Source of the DNA: Microcaldota archaeon
GTDB lineage: Archaea; Micrarchaeota; Micrarchaeia; Micrarchaeales; CABMGC01
Length of the DNA stretch: 37,924 nt
Assembly (NCBI GenBank): GCA_021803945.1
Contig: JAJZKW010000010.1
Coordinates: forward strand, 1-37,924
Direction of reading: 5' to 3'
In this document: piece by piece, positions 9,398 through 19,239 of the stretch
Layout of the letters: every line of letters starts with the position of its first letter
Numbering within the stretch: the first letter of the stretch is position 1
Position numbers and translations under genes: made by a program
The notes under the pieces: generated by a model
What the model was told of the DNA's origin: nothing
Database searches by the model: none
Seen by the model: only the letters and a program-made list of their open reading frames with translations

Positions 9398-11169
9398 GAT
9401 ATCTCCTGTCTTGAAATCTCCTGCTTTAGCATCGCGCTGAATTCCGAGTCGATTGCGCTGCGCACCTTGCCTACTGTTGATTCGATGCTCTTCTCCTCGA
9501 CTCCCTTAAGCCTCGAGATGTCGGCTTTTACCTTCATCCCTATTATCTTGTCCGAGGTGACACCTGATTTCACGGCCTCCTCGGCCTTTTTCATGAAGTA
9601 GAGCATGGTGCTTAGCATCAGTACCTGCTTCTTCATGCTCGTGTACGTGTCTATCTCGTCGTATGCGCTCTGCCTGAGGAAGCCCTCCCTTATCATCCTT
9701 CCTATGTCAAGCACTATCCTCTCGCTGTCAGGCAGTGCATCCTCCCCGACGAGCTGGACTATGTCCTTGAGCTCTGCCTCCCTTTGAAGCAGCCTCATGG
9801 CCTCGGCCCTGCCTGTTATGAAGTCCTCCCCTATGTTGGCCCTGTACCACGGCGCAAGAGTGTCGGAATAAAGGGAATAGCTCGTAAGCCAGTTTACTGA
9901 TGGATAGTGCCTTGCTCCTGCCAGCGCCGCGTCGAGCGCCCAGAAGACCTTCACCACCCTTAGCGTGCCCTGCGACACAGGCTCTGATATGTCTCCGCCC
10001 TGGGGAGACACCGCTCCTATTATCGTTATGCTTCCTCTCTTTCCGCTGAGCGCCTCTACATCTCCGCTCCTTTCGTAATATTCAGCAAGCCTCTTCGGCA
10101 GGTATGCAGGATAGCCCTCCTCGCCTGGCATCTCCTCGAGCCTAGACGACATCTCCCTCATTGCTTCGGCCCATCTCGAAGTCGAGTCGGCCATGATTGC
10201 GACCGCATATCCCATGTCTCTGAAGTATTCCGCCATTGTGATGCCTGTGTAGACGCTTGCCTCCCTTGCAGCCACTGGCATGTTGCTCGTGTTTGCTACA
10301 AGTATGGTCCTTTCCATCAGTGACCTGCCTGTCTTTGGGTCCTTGAGCTCCGGGAACTCCACGAGCACGTCAGTCATCTCGTTCCCTCTCTCTCCGCATC
10401 CCACATATATCACTATGTCAGCGTCGGACCATTTTGCCAGTTGCTGCTGTATCACGCTCTTTCCGGATCCGAAAGGCCCTGGTACTGCCGCTGTTCCGCC
10501 CTTGGCTATGGGAAAGAGGGTGTCTATGACCCTCTGTCCTGTTATCAGCGGTTGGGTCGGCCTGAACTTCTTGGTGAACGGGGCAGGGTGCCTGACAGGC
10601 CTTGTCTGAGCAAGGCGGACATTGACTACTCCGCCGTGCGTCTTTATCTTTGCCACGGTCTCGTCTACCGTGAAGTTGCCCTCTTTTATCGAGTCTATCG
10701 TACCGTCTGCGCCCAATGGAACGAGTATGAAGTGCTTTATCATGGGTGTCTCCTGCACGAATCCCAGTATCTCTCCCTGACTCACTTTCGACCCCTTCTT
10801 TATCACCTTCTCCGGCACAAACTTCCATTTCTTCTTCCTGTCAAGCGCGCTGGCGACTATGCCCCTTCCTATGAACGTGCCGCTCCTCTGCTCTATCACC
10901 TCGAGCGGCCTCTGTATCCCGTCGTATATAGTGCCAAGCAGGCCGGGGCCCAGCTCTACGGAGAGAGGCATGCCTGTAGATTCGACAGGCTCTCCGGGCT
11001 TAACTCCGGATGTATCTTCATACACCTGGATGATAGCCTTCTGCCCGTCAAGCTGTATTATCTCCCCTATGAGCTTCAGCTTCCCTACCCTCACTACGTC
11101 ATACATCCTGGACCCAAGCATGCCTACTGCAACCACCAACGGTCCGGATACCTTGTCAATCTCTCCCAA
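9394..11169 (-). CDS. atpA: A-type ATP synthase catalytic subunit A
   Basis: [39 protein letters not shown], non-homologous region, [30 protein letters not shown]. No intein. Confidence 0.98.
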   Translation of the reverse strand: MGEIDKVSGPLVVAVGMLGSRMYDVVRVGKLKLIGEIIQLDGQKAIIQVYEDTSGVKPGEPVESTGMPLSVELGPGLLGTIYDGIQRPLEVIEQRSGTFIGRGIVASALDRKKKWKFVPEKVIKKGSKVSQGEILGFVQETPMIKHFILVPLGADGTIDSIKEGNFTVDETVAKIKTHGGVVNVRLAQTRPVRHPAPFTKKFRPTQPLITGQRVIDTLFPIAKGGTAAVPGPFGSGKSVIQQQLAKWSDADIVIYVGCGERGNEMTDVLVEFPELKDPKTGRSLMERTILVANTSNMPVAAREASVYTGITMAEYFRDMGYAVAIMADSTSRWAEAMREMSSRLEEMPGEEGYPAYLPKRLAEYYERSGDVEALSGKRGSITIIGAVSPQGGDISEPVSQGTLRVVKVFWALDAALAGARHYPSVNWLTSYSLYSDTLAPWYRANIGEDFITGRAEAMRLLQREAELKDIVQLVGEDALPDSERIVLDIGRMIREGFLRQSAYDEIDTYTSMKKQVLMLSTMLYFMKKAEEAVKSGVTSDKIIGMKVKADISRLKGVEEKSIESTVGKVRSAIDSEFSAMLKQEISRQEIS

Positions 11170-11184
11170 TCAAATCACCTTGAA

Positions 11185-11532
11185 TCATTGCCTTTTTTTA
11201 AGTATGTCTATGCCTAGCGCCCTTATTATCAATGCGCGCAGGTTGTCTTCATATGCCGACGTGTCGTTAACGTCTGACACAACTATGAACAGGGGCTTCA
11301 TGCTGCCGGTTACTGCTTCGCTTATCTTCCTGTCCTTTATCTCCTTTGCGAGTCTTGACGTGATCACTATTATGCCGATGTCATCTTCCTGCATCAGGCC
11401 CCTTATTATGCCTTCTGCCTCGGCTCCGCTCTCCGCGGAGTACGAGCTTGTCACTCCGGAGATCCTGAAGCCCAGCTCTAGGGAATGGCTTCCTATAGCC
11501 GCTATCTTGTACGATGCTCCTACTTTCTCCAT
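11185..11532 (-). CDS. atpF: A-type ATP synthase subunit F
   Basis: MEKVGASYKIAAIGSHSLELGFRISGV...EDDIGIIVITSRLAKEI plus operon position. Confidence 0.88.
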   Translation of the reverse strand: MEKVGASYKIAAIGSHSLELGFRISGVTSSYSAESGAEAEGIIRGLMQEDDIGIIVITSRLAKEIKDRKISEAVTGSMKPLFIVVSDVNDTSAYEDNLRALIIRALGIDILKKRQ

Positions 11533-12578
11533 GCAATCAGCATTGAAACTTCCTCAGGATCCAGCCCGTAGACCTTGCTGTTTATAGCTATCCTTATCGT
11601 GTATACTTCAAGCTCCTTCAGGTATATGTATGCTAGTATCGTGCCGAAGGAGAGTATAGCCGGCTTTAGGACCTTCAAGCCCTGGTTGAGTATGTAATTG
11701 TTCATCCCTATCTCGAACGCCAGCAGCTGCCTTGTCCTCCTGTACACCTCAAGGCTGTCCTTGAGCGGGAAGGTCGTGACGTGCTGCACCATCTCCTCCA
11801 GGCTTGATGACGAATTGAAGAGCTGCTCGAGATGTTTCTTGTCCATCGTGCCGTTGGATATCAGGTACCGCTCTATGAACTGGAACTTGAGCCCAAGCCT
11901 CTTTGACCTTATCAGCGTGAGCAGGTTCTTCATGTCTATCTCCATCTTGACTATAAGAGCTGACTGATAGTGGGCGTTGTTGAGCTGGTACATGACGCTG
12001 CTCAGGCTGTCGTAATATCCTATGTCTATGGCTGTTATCGCTTCTGCTACGCTCCTGCTCCTAGAGTATGCCGCAGAAGCGTCCTTGAGTATCTGCGCGT
12101 ACGGCGAGTTTATCGCCAACCTGGAGAGCACCCCTTCGACAGTACCTTCCCGCATTGCCTCCCTTATTGCTGCCTGGTTGTAGACAGCATTGTCCGTTAT
12201 GTACATCGATATTGACTCGAATGGCTTTCCGTGCTCCTTTGCTTCTATGGCAAGGCGCACGTTGTACAGGTCCCACTTGCCTATCAGGGCGCGTACCAGC
12301 TTCCTCTGCGTTGTGGGCGCTATGCTTACTAGCCTGTTCACGCTCTCAGCGAAGTTCCTGCTCAGCGCGAAGTCCACAAGGTCCTTCTTTATTTCCATGC
12401 CCCCGTACTTGACCAGGCTCTCCTTGTAGCTTGTCTGAAAGAGAAAGGAGAGTGCGGAATGGATGTCAGGCGCGTCTATTATGTGCTGCATTGTCGCGCC
12501 GTCTATCAGCGCCGATTCCATGGCCTTGACCCTGGCGCTTGAGTAGCTGTATGTAAATGCGTCGTCTAGTCCGGTCAT
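11520..12578 (-). CDS. atpC: A-type ATP synthase subunit C
   Basis: FTYSYSSARVKAMESALIDGATMQHIIDAPD..., length and operon position. Confidence 0.9.
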   Translation of the reverse strand: MTGLDDAFTYSYSSARVKAMESALIDGATMQHIIDAPDIHSALSFLFQTSYKESLVKYGGMEIKKDLVDFALSRNFAESVNRLVSIAPTTQRKLVRALIGKWDLYNVRLAIEAKEHGKPFESISMYITDNAVYNQAAIREAMREGTVEGVLSRLAINSPYAQILKDASAAYSRSRSVAEAITAIDIGYYDSLSSVMYQLNNAHYQSALIVKMEIDMKNLLTLIRSKRLGLKFQFIERYLISNGTMDKKHLEQLFNSSSSLEEMVQHVTTFPLKDSLEVYRRTRQLLAFEIGMNNYILNQGLKVLKPAILSFGTILAYIYLKELEVYTIRIAINSKVYGLDPEEVSMLIAWRK

Positions 12579-12584
12579 ATCTCA

Positions 12585-13163
12585 TCAAGATTTTCTCCCT
12601 TTTCCGAATAGCTTCTCGTGAAGCATTCTCCTTGCCAGCGCATCATGCCCTGCGGCCAGCGTGCGGGGGCTTGCATCCAGGGACATGGAGCCGTCCCTTG
12701 CCGAGATCAGTATCTCCTCTTCTGCGTCCGATGCCACTGCATCGTAGCCCAGGTCCTTTGCAAGCCTTGCATTCCTCTTTGATGCCTTCACTATTATGTC
12801 TTTCTTCGAAGCGTGCTTTGAGAATTCTCGCAGCGCGCTGGACAGTAACTTTTCGGCAAGACTGCCGCTGCCCAGCTGTTTCTGCGCCTCCCTGATCACC
12901 CTGCCGACTTCCCTGTCAACCACTGACCCCATGGCCACAAGCAGCATGGAGTTCGCCTCTATCTCTGCTCCGGAGACCTGCTCGGCCTTTATCCTGCCTG
13001 CCTCTTTCTCAGCCTCAATCCTTGCTGCCTTTAGGATCTCGTCAGCGCGGGCTTCTGCCGCATTGATTATAGCTTCCGCTTCTCTGTCGCCCTCAGCCCT
13101 TATCTTAGCGGCCTGTGCGCTTGCATCTTTGTCTATGCTCTTCCTTATCTCTTCTAGTGGCAT
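12585..13163 (-). CDS. atpE: A-type ATP synthase subunit E
   Basis: Ala/Glu-rich helical stalk N-terminus, C-terminal globular region, operon position. Confidence 0.88.
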   Translation of the reverse strand: MPLEEIRKSIDKDASAQAAKIRAEGDREAEAIINAAEARADEILKAARIEAEKEAGRIKAEQVSGAEIEANSMLLVAMGSVVDREVGRVIREAQKQLGSGSLAEKLLSSALREFSKHASKKDIIVKASKRNARLAKDLGYDAVASDAEEEILISARDGSMSLDASPRTLAAGHDALARRMLHEKLFGKGRKS

Positions 13164-13173
13164 GTACCTACCT

Positions 13174-13410
13174 TTATATGATGCCTGCCCAGAGCATTAT
13201 GAGTATCGCGATCACGAATCCGAATATAAGCAGGGTCTCTGGAAGCACCAGGAACAACAGCACCCTTCCCATCTCGTTCGGTTTCTCTGCGACAAGGCCG
13301 AGTCCTGCGCTGCCTATCGCCGACTGCGCCACTCCCGTGCCTATTGCCCCTCCGGCAATGGCGATTCCCGCGCCTATTGCTGCTACAGCAGCTGCTATAT
13401 CCAAAGCCAT
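13174..13410 (-). CDS. atpK: A-type ATP synthase membrane rotor subunit K (c), single hairpin
   Basis: 78 aa, two TM helices; GTGVAQSAIGSAG and LPETLLIFGFVIAIL. Confidence 0.95.
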   Translation of the reverse strand: MALDIAAAVAAIGAGIAIAGGAIGTGVAQSAIGSAGLGLVAEKPNEMGRVLLFLVLPETLLIFGFVIAILIMLWAGII

Positions 13411-13423
13411 ATATACACCATTT

Positions 13424-15286
13424 TTATTCTTCAGTATAAACTCTCTTGTAATAGAAGGGCTTATATTTTATACCCCCTCCCTTGTAGAACTTTGAGAAGA
13501 ACTCCACGAAGTTCAGCCTCGCCCCCTGCACTATGCCCTCGAATATGGAGAGTATCATGTTGAGCGTATGCAGGAGCACGAATATGAAAAGGTAGAGTAT
13601 GAACGCTATTATGCCTCCGCTTAGGGACGGGGTGAAGGCCTTGTCTATGAGCTGTGCTATTATTATGCTGCCAAGGCCGAAGCCCATCAGCCTTGCGTAG
13701 CTCAGCGGGTGCGTTATCAGGTTCGTGATCTCCGCTGCCTCTGTGCCGCTAAGGGCTATTGTAAGTATTATGGATACTGCCGCAACTATCGCAGCGTACA
13801 CAGATATGCCCATTGGCAGGGCGTGGAAGAAGACTCCTGAAACCGCTGCTGTGCCTGAGAGGAGAGCGGCTATGGAGGTCAGCTTGCTTGCTGCGAGCTT
13901 GCCGTTCCCGTGGCTTCTCTCGTTTATGAACCCGAAGAGGAATCCGAGGGTGACTTGGATTATCCCGAAGATTATCGTAAGCACTATTATCCACGTTATG
14001 TCGGCAAACCATGATACTGACTGGAACGCAGGCATGAAGAAGTGGTTGAGTGAAAACCCGAAATACTGGTCGGTTATGAATCCCACTATTATTGCAGGTA
14101 TTGCTGAGAGGCGCCATATCTTGGCAGTATTGCACATCAGTCCCTGCGGATCGGTCTTCCTTATTATTATTGACGAAAGTATGAATGACGCTATCCCGTA
14201 TCCAACATCCGATACCATGAGTCCGTAGAATATCGGGAAGGAGATGATAAAGATCCACGTTGGGTCGATCTCATCGCTCCTTGGCATGGAGAAGAATTCC
14301 ATCAGGTAGTCGAATGGCTTCAGGAAGCCCGGTCTATCGACAAGCGTAGGCGCCAGCTCCCCTGTCTCGATCTCCTCGACTACTGACCTTCCATCGGAGG
14401 CCTTGTTGACCAGCGTCTTGAGCCCTGCGATCTTCTTCTTTGGCACCCAGCCCTCCAGCGCGAAGGTCTTGTCTGTCTTCTTGAAGACAGAACTCGCTTC
14501 CGACCTTTCAATCTCTATCTCGAGCGACTCCTTTATGACGGAAAGCCTTGAATAGAGGAGATCGCTCAGTCTCTGCAGCTCTTTCTCTATCTCGGCGATC
14601 CTCTTCTCTCCTCCGGCCTTCCTGCGCTCTGCTGTGTTAATAACCTTCTCCGGAGTCGAATCCAGATACTTTGCGTGTAGGTCTAGTTCTGTGGATTTTA
14701 TTCCCTTGAGCGTGTCTTCGACTGCGGCGTCGCCTTTACGGTAGGCTATGAATATGAGATGCCGGTTCTTCCCTGCCTGTCTCTCTATTATCTCGGAATT
14801 CCTCTTGAGCTTCCCTGAACCTGACCTGAACCTCTCCAATCCCTTGCCTTCTACAAGTATTGCCCTGAACGACAGGGACTCTGAAGACAGCGATCCGAAG
14901 TTTATCCCTGTGCCGCTGAAGCACCTTGCCACCATTGACGCGTAGTCAAGGAGTTTTATATCCTCGTTTATGGACTGCCTCTCGTTCCTTAGCGCGTAGA
15001 CCCTGTCCACGTCGGATAGCCTTTCCGTCTCCCTTATTATCGCATCTGGCGGCATCCTGCCTGCCTTTCTTATTGGCCTCCTGCTAAGTATCGACAGAGC
15101 ACCATCGACCTTTATCAGAAGTTCGCTTAGCTGGGCGAAATTGGGCAGCGGCGTATCGTCGCTTGCGTCCAGCTCGCTCTTCCTAAGGTCTATCACACCA
15201 AGTCTGTGGAGCCCTGACACAACGCTGTATTTAGATTCCAGGAGGCAGATTATCCTTACTTTTTGCATCTGCTCTGATCTTAGCAA
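13424..15286 (-). CDS. atpI: A-type ATP synthase subunit I (a)
   Basis: Long coiled-coil N-half and multi-TM C-half with FPIFYGLMVSDVGYGI motif. Confidence 0.95.
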   Translation of the reverse strand: MLRSEQMQKVRIICLLESKYSVVSGLHRLGVIDLRKSELDASDDTPLPNFAQLSELLIKVDGALSILSRRPIRKAGRMPPDAIIRETERLSDVDRVYALRNERQSINEDIKLLDYASMVARCFSGTGINFGSLSSESLSFRAILVEGKGLERFRSGSGKLKRNSEIIERQAGKNRHLIFIAYRKGDAAVEDTLKGIKSTELDLHAKYLDSTPEKVINTAERRKAGGEKRIAEIEKELQRLSDLLYSRLSVIKESLEIEIERSEASSVFKKTDKTFALEGWVPKKKIAGLKTLVNKASDGRSVVEEIETGELAPTLVDRPGFLKPFDYLMEFFSMPRSDEIDPTWIFIISFPIFYGLMVSDVGYGIASFILSSIIIRKTDPQGLMCNTAKIWRLSAIPAIIVGFITDQYFGFSLNHFFMPAFQSVSWFADITWIIVLTIIFGIIQVTLGFLFGFINERSHGNGKLAASKLTSIAALLSGTAAVSGVFFHALPMGISVYAAIVAAVSIILTIALSGTEAAEITNLITHPLSYARLMGFGLGSIIIAQLIDKAFTPSLSGGIIAFILYLFIFVLLHTLNMILSIFEGIVQGARLNFVEFFSKFYKGGGIKYKPFYYKRVYTEE

Positions 15287-15610
15287 TCATTCACCTATGA
15301 TGATCTTGACTAACTCGTTTGCAACGCTCCTGGACGCAGTGGCGCTTGCTTTTGTCTTCTTTATCTTGGCTGCCTTCTTCTCCGCGTCTGATAGCATCTT
15401 CTTCTTAAGCATTTCTGCCTCCGCTTGGCTTTTAATTAGCGCTTCTTCCTTTATCTTCCTGGCCTTCAGGCTGGCACTCTCCATTATCTTGGCTGCCTTC
15501 TCATGCGCGTCGTTCTGGGCCTTCTGCTTTGCCGCGTTTGCGTGCTCTATTGCTGCCTTGGCGCGCTCTTCAGATTCCTTAATCTCGTCTATTACTCTTG
15601 CCTCTTTCAA
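15287..15610 (-). CDS. atpH: A-type ATP synthase subunit H (peripheral stalk)
   Basis: 107-aa Ala/Lys/Glu coiled coil at the operon start, abutting atpI. Confidence 0.85.
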   Translation of the reverse strand: MKEARVIDEIKESEERAKAAIEHANAAKQKAQNDAHEKAAKIMESASLKARKIKEEALIKSQAEAEMLKKKMLSDAEKKAAKIKKTKASATASRSVANELVKIIIGE

Positions 15611-15713
15611 AGAAACGCCTGCCTGCCTCGGCTGATTGTGTTGGATAAAATATACTGCATATTTATCTCTAGTTAGATTTAAAAAGGTAGTTGAAGCGAT
15701 TAGCGGTTCTTGG

Positions 15714-15739
15714 AATCAGCAGCCGAGGACGTGCTGATT
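15714..15739. other. Hairpin AATCAGCA-N10-TGCTGATT
   Basis: Perfect 8-bp inverted repeat between the 3' end of the 15800-16549 gene and the start of the atp operon. Confidence 0.5.
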
Positions 15740-15799
15740 GGCTGCCCTGATAAATAATTCGTCCCGCATGAATGCCTGAACTGGCCGTTTTACCTGCTG

Positions 15800-16549
15800 T
15801 CAGGTCACTATATTCCCTTTCACTGTACCTGAAGTTATGTTGGCAAGGGATATCTCGTATGTCTGGTTTCCGTAACTGAAGATCGCAGTGTAATCTGTTG
15901 CATTTAAGTTTCCTGTAAAGTTGAAGTATCTAGCAGTCCACAAAAAGGCATCTGGGTTTGAGCCTGTCTGGTTTCTGTAGTACCCTTTAATGATATCGCC
16001 TGCCGTGCCGCCCATGTTGAAACTGCCTATATATCCATAGGCCTGTGCGCTTGCATTGAGCACCCCTTTCTGGATGGCAGTATAGTTTATTGTGAATGGG
16101 CCAGAGCCGTTGACAGGCTCTTTTGTCAGGTTGTTTGGGCTTATGGCCCCGGCAAATGTGCGCCATGTGCCGTTAAGCCGGACAAAAAGCGCATATGTAT
16201 TGTTTCCAAGGGCCGAGGCGCGTACTGACCTTGTATAATTGGCGAGGGCCCAGTAACCGTACTTGCCAGCTATCTCCATGTTTGTGGAGCGCAATGTTAT
16301 GTTCAGCACCTGAGCCTGGGGATTTGGCTTTGAAGCGTTTAGAGATGGGATGATCATGGTATAATTGAAGTTTACAGGACCGAAGTTGCTGGTTGCCATG
16401 ATTGCGAGGTGCACTGAATACACGGCTACGGCTGCAAGAACCAGAACGTAGCTCAGTTTGGCCGGATTGTACGGCGCCCTTTTCCAGTTACCTCCTTTCC
16501 TTTTCCTTGGCATAAAGATTGACCCAACAGCCAATAGATAATACATCAT
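15800..16549 (-). CDS. Predicted signal-anchored, sequon-rich extracytoplasmic protein
   Basis: Basic N-terminus, one TM (LSYVLVLAAVAVYSVHLAIM), many N-x-S/T sites in the ectodomain. Confidence 0.7.
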   Translation of the reverse strand: MMYYLLAVGSIFMPRKRKGGNWKRAPYNPAKLSYVLVLAAVAVYSVHLAIMATSNFGPVNFNYTMIIPSLNASKPNPQAQVLNITLRSTNMEIAGKYGYWALANYTRSVRASALGNNTYALFVRLNGTWRTFAGAISPNNLTKEPVNGSGPFTINYTAIQKGVLNASAQAYGYIGSFNMGGTAGDIIKGYYRNQTGSNPDAFLWTARYFNFTGNLNATDYTAIFSYGNQTYEISLANITSGTVKGNIVT

Positions 16550-16667
16550 GTGATATTAATAAATTTTCCCTTTTGCTTGGAGAGATGCGATTTTGTTCAA
16601 AAGCATGACAAGGCACTCGGGAAGGGCCTGTCAGCGTTATTTATTACTTTGCGGCGTACTTCAATCC

Positions 16668-17714
16668 ATGATTTACCTGCTGTTTAGGGCTGACAGCTTC
16701 AGGGAGAGCGCTCTGGAAGAGCTTGGCATCGCAGCTCCTGGATACAGGATCATAGATGAGCAGCACAACATCTTTATCGCAGACATGAAGATGGATAGGG
16801 AGGACGCGCTTGAAGATGCGAAGTTCATATACAGCTATTTCCCGATCTACAGAAGTTCGGATATGGAAAAAGGCGATTATATAGGATCCATATACAAGCA
16901 GATGAAAGGGCTAGGACTGGACAAGAGAGCCAGGACCAAGCTGGAATGCTTTGACATAAACTGCAGGGAAGGGTACTCGGCGAAGGACATTGAAGTAGCG
17001 ATAGGTGAGATGATGGAGAGGGACGGATTCAGCATAGACCTAAAGGCTCCTGAAGTCCTCGCCTATTCTGTGCTGCTGAATTCAAGATGCTACTCAGGCC
17101 ACATGATGGTTCATGATCGCGGCAATGCGTTTTTAGACCCCTTCAGAGTATACAGGGGGAAGAGGGTGTCGAGAGCTGAATTCAAGATCATGGAGGCATT
17201 TGATGCGTTTGGGCTCGATCTGCCTAAAGTGGCTGTTGACATAGGGGCGGCTCCTGGAGGATGGAGCCTCTTTCTGGCAGGAAAAGGAGCAGCTGTAATA
17301 GCTGTTGATGGCGCAGAGCTTGACAGCGAAAGGATACGAAAAGCAGGCGTAGAGATAAAGACGCTTGATACGCTCAAGGGAGCCAAAGTCATTGAAAGCG
17401 TGAGGTCTGGAGCGATAGTTCATCTCAGATGCAGGGCTCTGGAGGCGATAGAAGCCTTGAGAGGGCTGCAGGCAGATATGATTACTGATGACATCAATGC
17501 AGGAGGCATTGAATCTTCTATGGCAGCGCTTGAGTATGCTGAGATCATGGGCAAAGGCGCAACATTGGTCATGACTGTGAAATGCATGAGAAGAAACGTA
17601 GGCAAATATATAGAGGAGGTCGAAGGCATTCTTGAAAGCAGATTTAGGATAATGAGATGGAAGGTGCTTCCGCACAACAGGCAGGAGATAACGCTCTTTG
17701 CTAAGAAAAAGTAG
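16668..17714 (+). CDS. FtsJ/RlmM-like SAM-dependent RNA methyltransferase
   Basis: VAVDIGAAPGGWSLFLAGKGAAVIAVDGAEL SAM motif, MITDDIN, LVMTVK; RlmM-like N-terminal layout. ATG at 16668 preferred. Confidence 0.75.
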   Translation: MIYLLFRADSFRESALEELGIAAPGYRIIDEQHNIFIADMKMDREDALEDAKFIYSYFPIYRSSDMEKGDYIGSIYKQMKGLGLDKRARTKLECFDINCREGYSAKDIEVAIGEMMERDGFSIDLKAPEVLAYSVLLNSRCYSGHMMVHDRGNAFLDPFRVYRGKRVSRAEFKIMEAFDAFGLDLPKVAVDIGAAPGGWSLFLAGKGAAVIAVDGAELDSERIRKAGVEIKTLDTLKGAKVIESVRSGAIVHLRCRALEAIEALRGLQADMITDDINAGGIESSMAALEYAEIMGKGATLVMTVKCMRRNVGKYIEEVEGILESRFRIMRWKVLPHNRQEITLFAKKK

Positions 17715-17933
17715 CTAAAGATATTTTATAATGTCCTCTTTTGTCAGGTTTGTCTGTTTTAAGATGGCGTTTAGAGTGCCCTGGTCTAAACTGCCGCCGT
17801 GCATGGGAATAGTTGTAGATTACTCAAAATTGGTTACGAATATATGACTTCCTTTCTGTCTTATTGGCTTGAAGTTATAATACTTGACAAGTATTTGTAG
17901 CAACTTGTAAGATTTTATCGCCAACCTTGACAT
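17715..17933 (-). pseudogene. hicA: HicA-like mRNA interferase gene interrupted by one in-frame TAA
   Basis: Reverse-strand reading: MSRLAIKSYKLLQILVKYYNFKPIRQKGSHIFVTNFE*STTIPMHGGSLDQGTLNAILKQTNLTKEDIIKYL*. Canonical QKGSH...TIPMHGG...GTL.ILKQ HicA pattern, frame kept on both sides of the stop. Confidence 0.85.
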
Positions 17934-17943
17934 GATTATCAGA

Positions 17944-18192
17944 TTAGGCGTTGGTTAACATTACTTTGCTATCCTTTACTTTCGCTGACTTCAGTGCAAT
18001 CAGACCTTCAACGGCAACATCTATGGCCTCCGTTAAGTTCTTCCTTAAAGAGGTTATATTCCTTGCCCTTGTAACTATATGCAAAGAAGGTATCTCTGCC
18101 ACGTACCACCCCTCGCTTCTAAAAATACGTATGCCGTTCAAGATTATTACCAACATTAGTCTAGTCGATAAGATATTTATAACTATGAGCAA
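17944..18192 (-). CDS. hicB: HicB-like antitoxin
   Basis: FRSEGWYVAEIPSLHIVTRARNITSLRKNLTEAIDVAVEGL HicB-type fold pattern; 10 nt upstream of the hicA remnant. Likely true start at 18156. Confidence 0.72.
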   Translation of the reverse strand: MLIVINILSTRLMLVIILNGIRIFRSEGWYVAEIPSLHIVTRARNITSLRKNLTEAIDVAVEGLIALKSAKVKDSKVMLTNA

Positions 18193-18244
18193 GAACTCAA
18201 AATTTGGTAAAGGAATATAAGGATTATTCCCCTATCTATTTCCG

Positions 18245-19198
18245 ATGGCGCAGGAAAAGGTTGACTCTCTCTCCTCTCTGGGGAAGGATTCTAAAAGATA
18301 TAAGCTCCTAGGGAGCCTCAAGTCCCAGTCCGCGATGGAATATTTGATGACCTACGGCTGGGCGATACTTATAATCGCCATAGTCATGGTCGCGATGTTC
18401 TCCTTAGGGATCTTTAATCCGCTTACCTTCGCTCCAAGGGCGCAGCCCGGCGCATGCCAAGTCTTCAGGAGCGTAGAGGGGATAAACCTGGAGGGGTCAT
18501 GCAGCGGAGAGATCCCTGAATACGCCTCTGTATTTTCAGGCTGCAGCGGATGTGGCAGCAGCACGATGTCTGCAGTTTACATGTCAGTTCCTTCGTTTCC
18601 ATCGGCTCCGAACGAATTCAGCATGTCTGCCTGGGTTAAGCCTTCTGCAAGCCAGTGCGATAACCCTATCTTTGGCTCTGTATTCAATCACCTTGTCCCT
18701 TATGGCGTAAACCTTAACCTGAACTACCAGCAGGTCGAATTCGGAATTGCAACTACAGGGCCGATCGTTTTGAGCACCAATACATTGAACCTCAACACGT
18801 GGTATAACATAATCGCTACATATTCTTCGGGAAACGTGATAATATACATAAACGGAAAACAGGATAACACAGGCAACATCGGAGCCCTTACGTTTAATTC
18901 TATGGAACCGAATTTCGGGATAGGATATGACAATGAAACTGCAAGCTGTTCCGGATTTATGTCGCATTTCACAGGAAGCCTTGCTAATGTGCAGCTATAT
19001 ACAGATGTAATAGGCCCGAACAGCGCTGTGAGTCTCTATAAGGAGGGGATTGGAGGCGTACCTATAGATATTCAAAACCTGAGCGGCTGGTGGCCTCTCA
19101 ACGGAAACGCGAATGACTACTCTGGCAACAACTACAACGGACAGGCATTCAATACCATATACACAAGCAGCTGGTACGATGGATATGCGACTCCGTGA
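18245..19198 (+). CDS. Class III signal peptide (archaellin/pilin-like) LamG-domain surface protein
   Basis: LKSQSAMEYLMTYGWAILIIAIVMVAMFSLGIF followed by FSMSAWVKP...LNTWYNIIATYSSGNVIIYINGK...FTGSLANVQLYTDV...WWPLNGNANDYSGN (LamG/concanavalin-like). Confidence 0.85.
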   Translation: MAQEKVDSLSSLGKDSKRYKLLGSLKSQSAMEYLMTYGWAILIIAIVMVAMFSLGIFNPLTFAPRAQPGACQVFRSVEGINLEGSCSGEIPEYASVFSGCSGCGSSTMSAVYMSVPSFPSAPNEFSMSAWVKPSASQCDNPIFGSVFNHLVPYGVNLNLNYQQVEFGIATTGPIVLSTNTLNLNTWYNIIATYSSGNVIIYINGKQDNTGNIGALTFNSMEPNFGIGYDNETASCSGFMSHFTGSLANVQLYTDVIGPNSAVSLYKEGIGGVPIDIQNLSGWWPLNGNANDYSGNNYNGQAFNTIYTSSWYDGYATP

Positions 19199-19239
19199 AC
19201 TGGGATTTGCTTCTTTCAAGCGCGCAGGATAAAGAGGAT

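Noticed and set aside
9394-11169. Possible intein in ATP synthase subunit A (a common intein host)
   Set aside because: The protein is 591 aa with a continuous P-loop region [17 protein letters not shown]; no insertion.
8643-11217. Long plus-strand ORFs (245, 258, 242 aa) antisense to atpB/atpA/atpF
   Set aside because: They mirror codon-biased conserved ATP synthase genes on the other strand; no family motifs, so spurious antisense ORFs.
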